From NCBI RefSeq assembly GCF_030272615.1, contig NC_081408.1, forward strand, positions 611,139,673 through 611,203,672: 64,000 nucleotides of DNA, written 5' to 3'. Source of the DNA: Cryptomeria japonica (lineage: Eukaryota > Streptophyta > Pinopsida > Cupressales > Cupressaceae). The first letter of the stretch is position 1, and every line of letters begins with the position of its first letter. Below are positions 48,137 through 59,700 of the stretch, piece by piece. The position numbers and the translations under genes are program-made. Under the pieces are notes generated by a model, which worked only from the letters and a program-made list of their open reading frames with translations, searched no databases and was not told where the DNA came from.

Positions 48137-49974
48137 TTCGAGGGATTAGAAAAATGAGAATCTAGAGACTTTACTAACCCTGACTCAACCAAGTTCTCCC
48201 CCATCAATTTAATCTTATCCAAGTCCTTTCTGTCAACCTTGGAAATCTTCTTTGTTGCACCTTTCTTGATGTCTTTCTGAAGAAGACCCAAATGTAAAGA
48301 GATCTCATTACTTTTAACCCCAGTGGAGTCCAATTTTTGTGCTGTAGGAGAAACATCCCCACAAGCTATCTTCATTTTAGAACTAGAGATGGATCCCATC
48401 TGAGCCAATACCTATTGATCCATCTCCATCTGTTGACTTCCAACCTCCTACAGACCATGGGTAGGATCCAAGTTCACACTATTTGGCACCAACCCTACTG
48501 CACTATGATCCAAAGGAATCATCGTCAGATTCACCTCTTGTTGACTAAGATCATCCAAGGATTCAAATCTATTAAAGGTATCCTCCTCCTGATTTTTCTG
48601 CAAAGACCTCTTTTGACCTCGGTTTCTATTCTTTGTCTTAACTAGGACAAAACCATCAACACCCACAACCACACCAAACATGGGAGCTTTTCCTTTATCA
48701 ACCTCATCAAGGTTATGGGATGGTTGTTGAGGCTGATGCACAACCGGTTTAGACCTAGGGCAGTTGTGTTGCAAATGACCATACTCATGACATAGACAAC
48801 ACAAAAATGGTAAAGTTTCATAATCCAACAGTTAGATCTAAGAATAAGAGCCCATACACATATCTATAGCATCTGGAAAAGGCTTACTAAGATCAATTTC
48901 AACACAGATACGAGCGAAAGTCATTACCTTTCTCCCCAAGGTTTGCGATGAAGCTCAAATAGGCTTCCCAAGCAATGAAGTGAGCATCTGCAACACATCT
49001 TCCTGGCAACATTCCACCGGAAAATGAAGTAAACAAACCCACACTGGAACCCGATTTAGGAGTTCCTCTGAAGGGTTAAATCTCGCATGCCAAGGTTTGA
49101 TGAACAACCCCACCTGGTTATAAAAGTATGAGCCTCCTTCAAAGACCCTATTGCGATCCTCCATGAAATTGAATGTAACCTTGAAGTAATTGTTAGCAAG
49201 CAACATAATATCCATTTTCCCTTCTGGCGCCCAAGTCCTCTGAGCCCGATTCTCCAAAAACTACAATGAGATCCTCATACCCAAAAACTTTCAATACAAA
49301 GAATTCTTTGAATAGTATTCCACATCCTCAACGATCATTTCTGGAGGGATCACCAATCTTCGCCTCTCTTTACACTTCTCCAGACACCCATTAATTTTTG
49401 TGACCCTAGCACCACCCGACAAGCCGGCATCCATATTACCTTCACCCAAAGCAAAAAAACTATTATTTAAAACCTTAGTACTTTGAATAGAGGACTTCGA
49501 ACCAACAGCTGTTCGAAAGTCCAGGTTGAGAGAAGCACGAGATGGATCTCCACACGACATGGTCATTTGAGCCCCCATGCCTTGCATGCAGAGCAAAACC
49601 CCAAAAGAGATTAAGGGTGAGCACCCCCCTAGCCCCACCCAACCACCACTCACCGATAGCACCAAGCTTGCACTTTGCTCCAAAGAAAACTTTGAGCAAC
49701 CCCTCAATGTTGCACCCTCCCAAATGGCCAAACATTGCCCCCACAGGCCATTGCACCCATGACCAAGGAGGTGAACAAGGACAGAGTCACGCACCCTCAC
49801 CACTCCCAATAGTGACAAAGAACCAAAACATCGAAAGGCGGCAGCATAGAACAAACAAAGAGGAAGAAAGTGAAAAACACGACCCCCCAAAATGGAACAG
49901 ACCCCCCCATAGTGTACAACAGAGAACATCAACCATGAACTAGGACGTGGGTGCCCTAGCTCGAAATCATTCAA
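48133..49974 (-). pseudogene. LINE ORF1 (DUF4283-type, CCHC)
   Basis: One minus-strand frame from 49974 to 48133 is interrupted by about five stops and shows no frameshift. The likely functional part begins near 49560 (MTMSCGDPSR). The DUF4283-like nucleic-acid-binding domain covers about 49215-48955 (MDIMLLANNYFKVTF, GLFIKPWHARFNP, VPVWVCLLHFPVECC). A zinc knuckle CCLCHEYGHLQHNC follows at about 48805-48764. The ORF ends at a TGA overlapping the ORF2 ATG (ATGA). The product would coat LINE RNA. The plus-strand frame at 49542-49943 is a shadow. Confidence 0.88.
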
Positions 49975-50180
49975 ATCTTCACTTTGCGTTTCTCCTATCT
50001 CTCATTTACAACAAGGGAATAGAAATCCTAAGAGGTAATCCTTGGCTCTCTCTTCCTCATAAGAAGTAGCCGAAGTGCGTTACCTCCCTAGGCTCTTTTG
50101 TATTCCATGAGTGTGTACACGAGAGTGGGATTAGGGTTTGTTCACTTAGTCTCACTTTCCCCACTACACAATGGGATGTA
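49975..50180 (-). other. Probable LINE 5' untranslated region
   Basis: This sequence lies upstream of ORF1 in the minus orientation and is less AT-rich than the flanks. Its outer end is not marked by an obvious target duplication. Confidence 0.4.
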
Positions 50181-50383
50181 TGTTTTGGCATTTTAAATGG
50201 TGTTCATGTATAGATAGTGTCACCACCTTGTGTAAACTTAAGACATGTATGTTTTGGCATTTAAATGGTGTTCATGTATAGATAGTGTCACCACCTTGTG
50301 TAAACTTAAGACATGTATGTTTTGGCATTTAAATGGTGTTCATGTATAGATAGTGTCACCACCTTGTGTAAACTTAAGACATA
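50181..50383. repeat. Three-copy tandem repeat of 68-69 bp
   Basis: Units beginning tgttttggcattt start at 50181, 50250 and 50318 and end in gtgtaaacttaagacatgta. They are nearly identical; the first has one extra T. Confidence 0.95.
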
Positions 50384-51270
50384 TAGGAAAAGATACATGT
50401 CTTAAGACACTTTCCTAAACGATTAAAATTTTAAAATTTTAAATTCATTTATATAACTTACAATGAAAATAAAATACATTAGAAAATAGTTATAATTTTT
50501 ATCTTAGACTACATAATTTGATTGGAAGTGAAATTTTTTTAATCTTTTACAAATAAAAATTGAAATTTTCAAAGAGGAAAACCCAAGAGTTGAATAAAAT
50601 TTTTATATAAAAATAATTTGAAAAAAAACTTTAAGATAACATAATGACAATTTTCTAAAAAGAATTGATGTCCTTGAAATGAAGACTAATAAACACATTT
50701 TATGATCTCCATTCTTCTAACTGAAAGATATTATGCAACAATGCAAGAAACACAAGATAATGTCAAAAGTGAAATAAAAAATGTGTCAGTGAGCAGTCCA
50801 TGGACAAATTTCCACAAAACTTGGTTTGAATTTTATTATATTTTTTTAAAACTATTATTCATCAGTCTTTTATCTTTTTTGAACTCTTTTCTCATTCCAT
50901 GATAAATCAGGGAGTGTGATTTGAAATTTGATGAAATGTTTTTTTTTTTATAAGATAATCTAATTCAAACATCAAAAGAGTTATAAAATAGTTTGTAACT
51001 TTAAAATAGTTTGTAACTTTAAGCAAATATAAAAAACAAAATATACCGTCTTGGAAAACTTTTCCTTTATATTTTCCTCATTCGGTCTTCAGAAAACTAT
51101 ATTTTACAGTACTAAAAAACTGTATATCTACATTCATGCCAACATCGAATTGAACCCATCATAGTACAAGGAATAAGCAGTAGGAAACACTATCAGAACT
51201 CTATGCAGAATCCCGATTTAAAAACATTGAATGGTCTTTTCACCTTCTTTATTTTAAATTATGCGGATGG
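50384..51270. other. AT-rich DNA without a recognisable gene
   Basis: No coding content was seen. A short duplication (ttaaaatagtttgtaacttt) occurs near 50985-51020. Confidence 0.5.
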
Positions 51271-51400
51271 ACCACTTGAGTGGTGCTACAGTTCCTGCTG
51301 CCTCCTAAACATGGATGATTTTATCTTTTATTTTTCGAAAGCGTCCAATCTCTAATGGCACTCTGAATAAGTTCTGCAGAAAGACACTCGCATGTTTTTG
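51271..51400 (+). repeat. Single copy of the 176-bp upstream repeat
   Basis: The sequence from ccacttgagtggtgctac through gttctgcagaaagaca matches one unit of the array at 34587-35427. It is followed by the same 100-bp leader (ctacctccagagaagtttcc, tttgccttaagcc) that precedes gene A. This is the unexpanded, presumably ancestral arrangement. Confidence 0.9.
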
Positions 51401-52010
51401 TAAAAACAAAGTGGTTCTACCTCCAGAGAAGTTTCCATCTTCCCATTAAAAAAACGCGTTTGCCTTAAGCCCAAGCCTATAGTCTTTTTGGCCAAGCTCG
51501 ATGGATCAAAGTGGGTATGTCTGCAAAGGAATGAGCAGAAGGTTCTTGGAAGCAGCCAAATCAGGGAAAGTCCAAGTGCTTAATGAGATTGAGGAGCTGC
51601 AACGCGCTACTAATGAGGTAACGCCAGGGGAAAACACGGTGCTACATATTGCCGCCTATCATGGCTCTCTGCAATTCGTTCAAAAGTTGCTTCAATTCTC
51701 AAATGCCAATCCAGAGTATGGGATGACATTTTTAAAAGCTAAAAATATGGAGGGAAACACAGCGTTACACGAAGGGGCGTTGGGAGGAAATGAGCAAGTC
51801 GAGGAAGATTTATTGAAGTCATGCCCAGATTTGGTGAATGAGATTAACAAAGCAGGTGAAACGGCTCTCTTTAAAGCTTGTGAGGGAGGTCATCTCAAGA
51901 TTGTTGAAATGTTGTGCTGTAGGACTTCAAGAGAGTACTACAAGAGATTTGATGGACAAACGGTTTTACATCTTGCAGTCTCTAAATTAAGTACAGGTGC
52001 GTTGTTCTTT

Positions 52011-52168
52011 GGGTTTTGGTTGATCTAATTTTCAAAACAACAGAGGTTTTCATGAAAATTGAATGTTTTGTAAACTTTAGCGATCCATAGGTTTTTGGTT
52101 GATCTAATTTTCAATACAATAGAGGTTTTCATGAAAATTGAAAGTTTTGTAAACTTGAGCGATCCATA
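52011..52168. repeat. 78-bp tandem duplication in intron 1 of gene C
   Basis: The block tttttggttgatctaatttt ... gcgatccata occurs twice in succession with a few differences. Gene A has it only once (36040-36115). Confidence 0.85.
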
Positions 52169-53912
52169 AACAATGGAAATATTGCACTTTCCTTTTATTA
52201 TTAGGATTTTTCATAGGTTTGTCAATTTATGAAGGAGGTCTTTTACGCAATAAGAGTGATCAATAGGGGAAGTCTGCCCCATATCAATAAAAAATAATAA
52301 ATATCAAAACTTATTTTATAAAGAATGATCCAGAATTGCTAAGAAACCATACCGTATTCAAAAGGGTCTGTACATAATTTTCATGATTAGAGAAAGGTCC
52401 TTTGTCATAATTGCAACCTTTAATAACCCCTGAATTTCTATTTTTGCTGAGCTCACTTCTTAAATACATTTATATTTGGCGTAGCTCTAAAGAATTTTTA
52501 AAAAAGTGAGTTTTCTAACTCGGAAGCTGATCTATCTACTGTTGAATCATAAATACAGAACAAAAACCCCTTACCAACCACAGACGGAGCCAGAAACAGT
52601 AGGGTGAGAAGTGGCCAGGTCTCTAATAGCATCAGCTCCTAAAAAATCTGCTGTCTTAGACACACGGCTAGCCTCCCTGAGCAATTTGAAAACGTATGTT
52701 TGAAAGTTTTTTAATGAAATGTATCCTTAATAACTATTGTAGGCTAATTTAAAATTAAAAAAACTTATTAGTCGAATAATTGTGCAATTTTCAAGAAAAT
52801 AAAATAGTAACCAGATTATCATCAATTGAAGGAACAGAGAGCTTGTATTTAAGAAACAGTGGCCATACTTTTTAAGATGGGAAGCTTTAAATAGTTGTAG
52901 CAGTTTATTTGTTGGGGATAAGACGGAAAAAATAGAACTGAATACATAAAAGTCTATGGACTGTTTTCCTATTAACTTGTAAGGGCTTGTAAGGGTTCGA
53001 ATGGTATGAAGAATGGCATAAAATTTAAAATAGAAGAGAATATTAGAAATATATTTGAATACATTTTATTTTCCATCGCTCTTCAATCTCTACATATAAT
53101 TAGTATTATAGCTTAAAAGTATGATTAAGCTATACCGGTAATTTAGTTTGAGCTGCTTTATTTAGAAACTTTTATTAACACAGTCTTTAATCGAAAATCA
53201 GATCTATATTAAAATAGTTTGAATTACAACAATCATATCACCTTGATACGGATATAGATTCAGTTAAAATGCAAAGAAAAACTCTGCTCTGAATTTTGAT
53301 TCTACTTTTTTTGGTTGTGCAGATGTAATTAAGAAGCTTTTAGACAATAAACCTGAACTTGCCACAGAAGTAGACAATTTCAACCGAACTCCGTTGCATA
53401 TGGCTGCCTTATATCAATTTCCAGTTGCGATGCTTCCATGTTTTTTAAGGGAACGGAAGAAACTTCACCTGATTGGAAAGATGCTTATTAAAAATGATAA
53501 TGGACTTTCTTGTTACAAAGTGGACCAAAACAAGCAGTCTGCACTTCACGTTGCAGCCAAAGAGGGGAACGCAACTCTAGTGAGAGTGATATTGAATAAC
53601 AGCAGCGACTGTCTGGAAATGGTAGAAATGCCTTGCATCTGGCTGTGAAAAATGCTGTTGAAATATTTGAGAGAGTTGGACAAGATCTGAGAATGATAAT
53701 ATCCTCGGTAATGTCACAAAGACTGATTAATTGCATTGATAACAATGGGCAAACGGCATTAGATATTGCACTAAAGAAAGGGAATGAAGACCCACAACTT
53801 TATAGGGTTGTAAGTAACTTGATTATCAATGAATTCAAACTGTTAGCTTTTCTTTACGTTATTTTAAAACATTAATATAATTGATAGTTTAAATGATTTT
53901 TTATCAATTAGC

Positions 53913-54070
53913 AGAGCAGGAAATGATGCCATGAAACTGTAATTCAATATGATAACATTAGAGAAAAGCTGTATAAACTACGAACCTTATGCAATGAAGT
54001 CTGTAAAGTGCGCCCGCCTCTGCTGAGATCCGAAATGGCTCTACGGATATTGGATAAAGGATTGTTATCT
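53913..54070 (+). other. Possible cryptic or lost exon in intron 2 of gene C
   Basis: After a plausible acceptor (aattagcag) the reading includes NIREKLYKLRTLCNEVCK and RPPLLRSEMALRILDKG, an open run of about 45 codons with a protein-like, higher-GC composition unlike the surrounding intron. It contains one TGA near its start, and its end phase does not fit exon 3. It may be a relic of an alternative exon or an inserted gene scrap. Confidence 0.3.
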
Positions 54071-54875
54071 TAAATATTTTTTCTATTAAATATGGAGTAG
54101 TCGAAAGATAAAGTACAAAACAGTCATCAGCTCATTGTTTTGTCAGTTTAGACAGCTGTACTAGCTGCAAGATTTGACCAAAAAGCAGCATACTAGTAAC
54201 AAAGTATTAATTTATAACAGACCTATTACATCATATACAAAGGATCTACCACCAGCATATCGCATTGTACTAATTACATCTTAGAGCTGTATATATAGCT
54301 ATCCTAGTAAGAAAAAAGTGCAGCCTGGAGTGCAGTCCACCATTGTCTTCAGTTATTTCTTCTTTCACTGCCTTCTATCCTCAGCTTCTAGCCTTTTAGA
54401 TACAGGCTCTGCAATTACCAAGCTAGTTTTCTTTCTCTTATTTTCTTAAAGAAACTTAATCTTCCTTTGCCCAAGGGGATCACATTCCCTTTCTTTTTAT
54501 TTTTGGGGACGAGGAGAACAAACCTTATGAACCTCCTGCCCATCTCTGGTAATCTTATTAATTAATGACCTATTTAAATAAAAGTTTTGAAAAGATACTA
54601 ATTCAATCTTATCTTGGACTGTTCAGGTCTTATGAGGACACATTTTTTTATTAATTTAAAAAAATTAATAAACAATTTTAAAAATAATTACACTAGTACA
54701 GGTGCTTAAATTGCGATTACAAGTTGCAACTATAATTTTTTTTTTCAATTCAAAAGTATGTTAAATGATGATATTAGATAAGAGTTCTTTATTATTTATT
54801 CTCTATATTATTTAGATTGTAAAATGTTTATTACTGTTTAAAAATTAATTTTAAAATGAGCTCGTCTTATTGCAG
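54071..54875. other. Intron 2 remainder of gene C
   Basis: The segment is AT-rich with a TATA-like ctgtatatatagc near 54285 followed by a pyrimidine-rich stretch, which is reminiscent of an LTR promoter. No paired ends were found. Confidence 0.35.
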
Positions 54876-55553
54876 ATTATAATTTATTTATATGAACATG
54901 GTGCTATTAAGAAAATATTCGATACGCCCTCAACAGCCATCCAATTACGTATCAACCCAAGTTGGAACCCAGATGCCATATCTGTAAGTGCAGTCCTAAT
55001 TGCAACAGTTGCTTTTGCAGCTGCTTTTACTCTACCAGGAGGCATTGACACACAAGAGCACAGCCCACCAGCACCTATATTGATTGACACAAACGTCTTC
55101 AAGCTATTTGTGATATTTGACACAGTGGCCTTCTGTTATTCTATTGGTTCTGCGATCCTGCTTAATTTTGCATTTCTAGTTGGCCGAGAAGCGGATCACA
55201 TCTTAACTAATATGAGCTTGATTGCGTTATATATAGCACTGGTATCATTATCAATAACATTTGGCGCAGCAATACATCTGGTTGTGGCATCAAAGTGTTT
55301 GTGGTTGGCTGTGCTGGTGTGGGTTATGGTGTGCCTTCTTCCAATATGGATAAGGGTAATGTCGCTATTTGGAAAATCTTACTTGTTCACTCCACTTGAC
55401 CAACGTATCAAATTAGTGCTGCTTGGTTTCGGTCTTGTACTCGCTTTGATTGTTCCCTCGGTTGCGATAGCCACTGCGGTTTTCTATGGAATATATCACC
55501 CTTTGCGTAGGGTTTGGAAGAAGCTCCATGGAATCAAATCTAAAGTTCACTAG

Positions 55554-56754
55554 ATATGCAGTTAAATGTATTTCGTGTGGTGTTAAATAGCAGATATCTT
55601 TGAAAAAATTTATAGCTATTAGAAGGTTCAAATAGTGTGAGATTTAAGGTCAAGATCATTCCAAAAGTTATTATGTGGAGACTGATTAGCATTAATGTCT
55701 ATTGGATTTATTTGGTTTAATAAGTCTTTTTTAGCTTTTATATATGTAATAAATGACATTGTGGAGATATAAGTGAATGTCATTATATTTTTGTTATACC
55801 CATTAATAATTTCAATTTTGATATGATAGATTTTTTCCCTCATTTTATGAAGAGAGTTGAGATTCTTTTATATTTGTTGTTTAATTTGTGACATTAGATT
55901 ATTAATGTCAATTTATTCCTCTTTTCTTATATTCATTAATGTAGTATTAGAATTAGTTTGTTTAAAAAGATGTAATGTGTAAGGAAGATAAGTGAGAGGA
56001 AAGACTAAGAGGAATTGTTTTAGATTGATTGAAAGGATGAAATGTACAATAGTATAGGGTTATCACAATATAGTGTATTTCATTTGTGAAACATCTCCAC
56101 CTTTTTTTAAATCATGTATTTTTTAGAAAAATACACAATTTAATTCTATTGGAATTACATTTAAGTAGTCTTCATTAAAGGAAAATAGATCAAACCCATT
56201 AAATATAACCTCACTAAGCTTAAATCAAACCTTTATAAGAGGGTTCTCCTTACCTATCAAAATATTGACATAAAAATATAAAAATTGCTCCACCTTTTGA
56301 AAGATCAAAATAAGTCATTTGAAATGCAATTTCTTAAGTATTTATCCTTTAATGTTAACTTTTTAAAATTTTAATATGCTTTTTTCTATTTTTCTAACAT
56401 TACATATTTAAAATATTATAATGAATGTATGTCTATTGTAAAAAAAATGACCATTTTTAAATACACTCAAAAAAATAACAAAGAAATGCACTACACTCCA
56501 CATGGATGTACTTTCAATGAAAAGGTAATCTCTATATATATACTATGAGAAATGTGTTATGAAACATACAAGTCTAATTTGTTTTATAATATTAATTCAA
56601 AAATCAATATCCAAAAATTGTTGATTTTTTAATTTTTAGTGATAGTTGTGTGATATGAGAAAGTACCACCCAACAAAAATAATAGAAAAAGATAAAATTT
56701 AATTGAAACAATAATAATAAGAATGATTCTTTAATTTTTAAAATTACACCTTAT
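55554..56754. other. 3' flank of gene C without another gene
   Basis: Only short AT-rich ORFs occur. It includes the gene C 3' UTR and runs into the second copy of the 4.27-kb repeat. Confidence 0.55.
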
Positions 56755-59700
56755 TCTACATAGAAAATGTCACAATTTAATGGTTTACATTATTCTTAAA
56801 TTATTTTTAAAAATATGATGTATTGCCATAGCTCCTCTAAACAAATCTCTTAAGTCATTTACTATGATTTTAAGTGAGGAAGTTCTGGAAAACCAATATA
56901 GTGAATATGATTAATTTATTCTTCTATTTAGATGCACCAATGTGTAGAGTGCAATAGAAGTAAGGGAAGAGGATTAATGTCATGTAGGGTGTTTCAATAA
57001 TTGTGATAGTACTCATTGATTTAATGTCTAATATTTTTGAACATACAACATTACATCAATAATTGTAACTTTAAAGTTGTTATTACTAATGATAACTATC
57101 CATAATTGAATGAATCTATCTCTTAGATATAAAAAACAACAAATCATGCAATGCCACATCAACGCACTAACAAAACATGACTTCATGCATAAATATCAAT
57201 CTCACTTATTTCAGGGCTTTTATGGATACCTTGATTAAAAACATGCTAATGTGGCATCATATTTGATGATATGACTTGATAACAGATACTCCCAAAAAAA
57301 TTTAAAATGATTTAAATTTCCTAAGATTTTGAGACAATTTTGTTATTATTTTTTTTTTAAGAAAAAATGTTAAAAAAAAAGGAAGACAAGGGAGCCATGA
57401 TAACCCCAAAAAAATGTGTCACAATCAGAGGCCTCCCCCTTACCCTTGAGTGCTATCTTCGCCGCAACTATAACTGTAATCATAGCCTTAGGATGAGATT
57501 AAAATAAACCTCCATGAAATCGTCTGTTCCATTAGGTTTCGATTATGCCCTTCACCTCCCCTCCGTCATTTGAAATATCAGCATTTTCACTTGGCAACGA
57601 AGCATGAACCCTATGTAGACCGAAGCATCAACTCTTCATTTCTCCTATCATCTACGACCCCTTTGTGAGCCATGCACAGCTCTGCAGAAGGAAGGGATTT
57701 ACCAAACAAATAAATAATTAAACCTTAATTAGAAATCTAGTGGCGAACTGTAGTCTATACTGGAACTCACGAGTCCCTTACCCATATCCTCTGTTGCAGC
57801 CTTGCACCTTTGCTTCTATACAGTGAGACCAAAAATAAAATGTTAGTGAAATGAAGAAGAATATGTACAAAAATGTAGGTAAAATTGTTGAATTTTGAAT
57901 TCCTGATGATGTGGTAGATTGTATAGTTGAGTATCAGACCTGTGATTTTATTTTTCTTCAGAAGAATTCTATTTGAAAGTTAAACTCAATTGAGAAAATA
58001 GGGGTTGGAATATTGACACCTTGAGGGGACTTGGGAGAGGGTATGTTACTTGCATGTTTAGATTTACTAATCATGCTCATGTTTTCCTTTAATATGGCAC
58101 CTAGGTTATATGTGGGAAGTTTTGCTACTTAAAGGGATGGACTCTTGACATTCATTTTGAAGGGCCTTTTAGGTTAAATATCCTATGTGGATTGAGTTAC
58201 CTTTTTTAAACCTTGCCTTTTGACCTTTTTTAAGGGAAAAGGTATGACAACTCAAAAGGGTTTTGTCACGTAAAAATAATATAGATAAATTTGTCAACAT
58301 TAGGGTTCATCCTAGAGCATGTATTGAGATGGACTTAACTATTCAATTACCTAATAGTATCAAACTAACAATTCTAGGGTTTGAGTTTACCATCTAATTG
58401 TTTTTCATTAAGGAAAACAAGTTTTTAAGGGACCAGAAACCCTGTACAAGACAGGTTTTAGAAGCACCTACAACCCAAACCGAAAAATAAACTTGAAAGT
58501 CCACTCAAAGGAACAAAACACAAAAAAGACACGGCACAACCAAACACAAAAGGGGGAACAACACAAAGGGACCCCCAACAAAACCCAGTGGGCTGCAAAA
58601 GACAGTAGCCGCAACCCAATCAGGACGGATCAAGAATTTGATTTGCCCTTGTGGGATTGAAGTGTCATATAAAAAGAGGACTGGGACAATTTAGATTTTT
58701 TGCTTTTAACAGTAATCCATCCCTCCTCAACCCTAGCAGCAGCCTTTTGCCAAGAGGATGGGTCCAGAATAGAGGACCTCCCATCACCAGGAGGAATAGA
58801 GCCAACATCCAGAGAGGCAGGGACAATTTACCATCTAATTGTTATTTGAACAAGCCTAATGCACTTTTTTGGTCGACAAGAAGGGCATCTTATTAGAGAG
58901 TTCCCCATAAGAACTAATAGATACTCCCAAGTACAAATGGCTACTGATGTTAGCATGCCTTCTGTTCAAAATAATAATCAAATTTTTGCTATGCCTACAA
59001 AACCTTAGGTGAAGCATGATATTTCAGATGCAAACATGAACAATGATAATATTCCTCCTAATAAAGATGCCATAATGTCTAGTGTCTAGAGAATGGCCAA
59101 AAAAAGAAAAAGAACATTCAAGGTCTTTTAATCCTCATAATGGTTAGATTCTTGCTTAGAAGAACACCACACCACCAATAAGAAATGATGATTATGAGTC
59201 TCAACCCTCTCATGCAAGACCAAGGTCTTTTTCTCCATCTTTATATTAAGGGGCTTCACCATCTTCTATGAGATAGAGATCAAGGTCTCCACCTACTTCA
59301 AGGGAGAATAATTCTTCCGAACAAGTTATTATATCTACCAATCATTTTGATATTCTACCATAAGATGAAGATCTTTATAATTTTCCTAATCATGAAGCAT
59401 AAAGTTCTTTCTTGGAATGTAAGAGGGATCTCTCTCCCACATTACAAACATGAGGTCAAGGAAACTATTACCAAATGGAAACCTAACATTGTTTGTTTCC
59501 AAGAAGTCAAGTTGAATGGACCTTGACATAGTTATTCTCTATCTAACATCAGGAAATACGCTACCTTTTTTCATACATCTCATAGAGAAGGAAGGGGGGG
59601 TGTTATGATTGGCTTAGCTCCTTGGGAAAGTAGGTTTGTCATTGATAGAGGAGAGGACCCTTCTCATAGTTGTGTGTGGTATCAAAGATCAACCTATTGG

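Larger units (their letters stand above)
51501..55553 (+). pseudogene. Ankyrin-repeat/PGG-domain membrane protein gene C, three exons, one 13-bp deletion
   Basis: Exon 1 (51501-51996), exon 2 (53323-53809, GTAAGT donor) and exon 3 (54876-55553) join in consistent phases (1 and 0). About six ankyrin repeats occupy residues 30-310 (NTVLHIAAYHGS, ETALFKACEGGH, RTPLHMAALYQ, QSALHVAAKEGN, QTALDIALKKGN). Exon 3 encodes the PGG domain (FAAAFTLPGGIDTQ) and four or five hydrophobic helices, as in plant ACD6/ITN1-type plasma-membrane proteins. Near 53621 exon 2 lacks 13 bp present in copy B, between two ATGGT words. The deletion ends the frame at 53648, giving about 273 residues without PGG; without it the exons would give 557 codons. 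The rest is well preserved, so the break looks recent, or is an assembly or allelic difference. Confidence 0.88.

Noticed and set aside
49542-49943. Plus-strand ORF of 133 codons
   Set aside because: It is antisense to the LINE ORF1 frame and has no domain.
44536-49974. Twin-priming inversion of the LINE
   Set aside because: Twin-priming would place the inverted 5' part upstream of the 3' part; here the 5' part lies beyond the 3' end, so a later inversion or two insertions fit better.
54136-54560. Possible solo LTR in intron 2 of gene C
   Set aside because: A TATA-like box is present but no TG...CA ends with a target duplication could be found.
58651-58896. 81-codon plus-strand ORF
   Set aside because: Open only in repeat copy 2; it overlaps the LINE ORF1 debris and is closed in copy 1.
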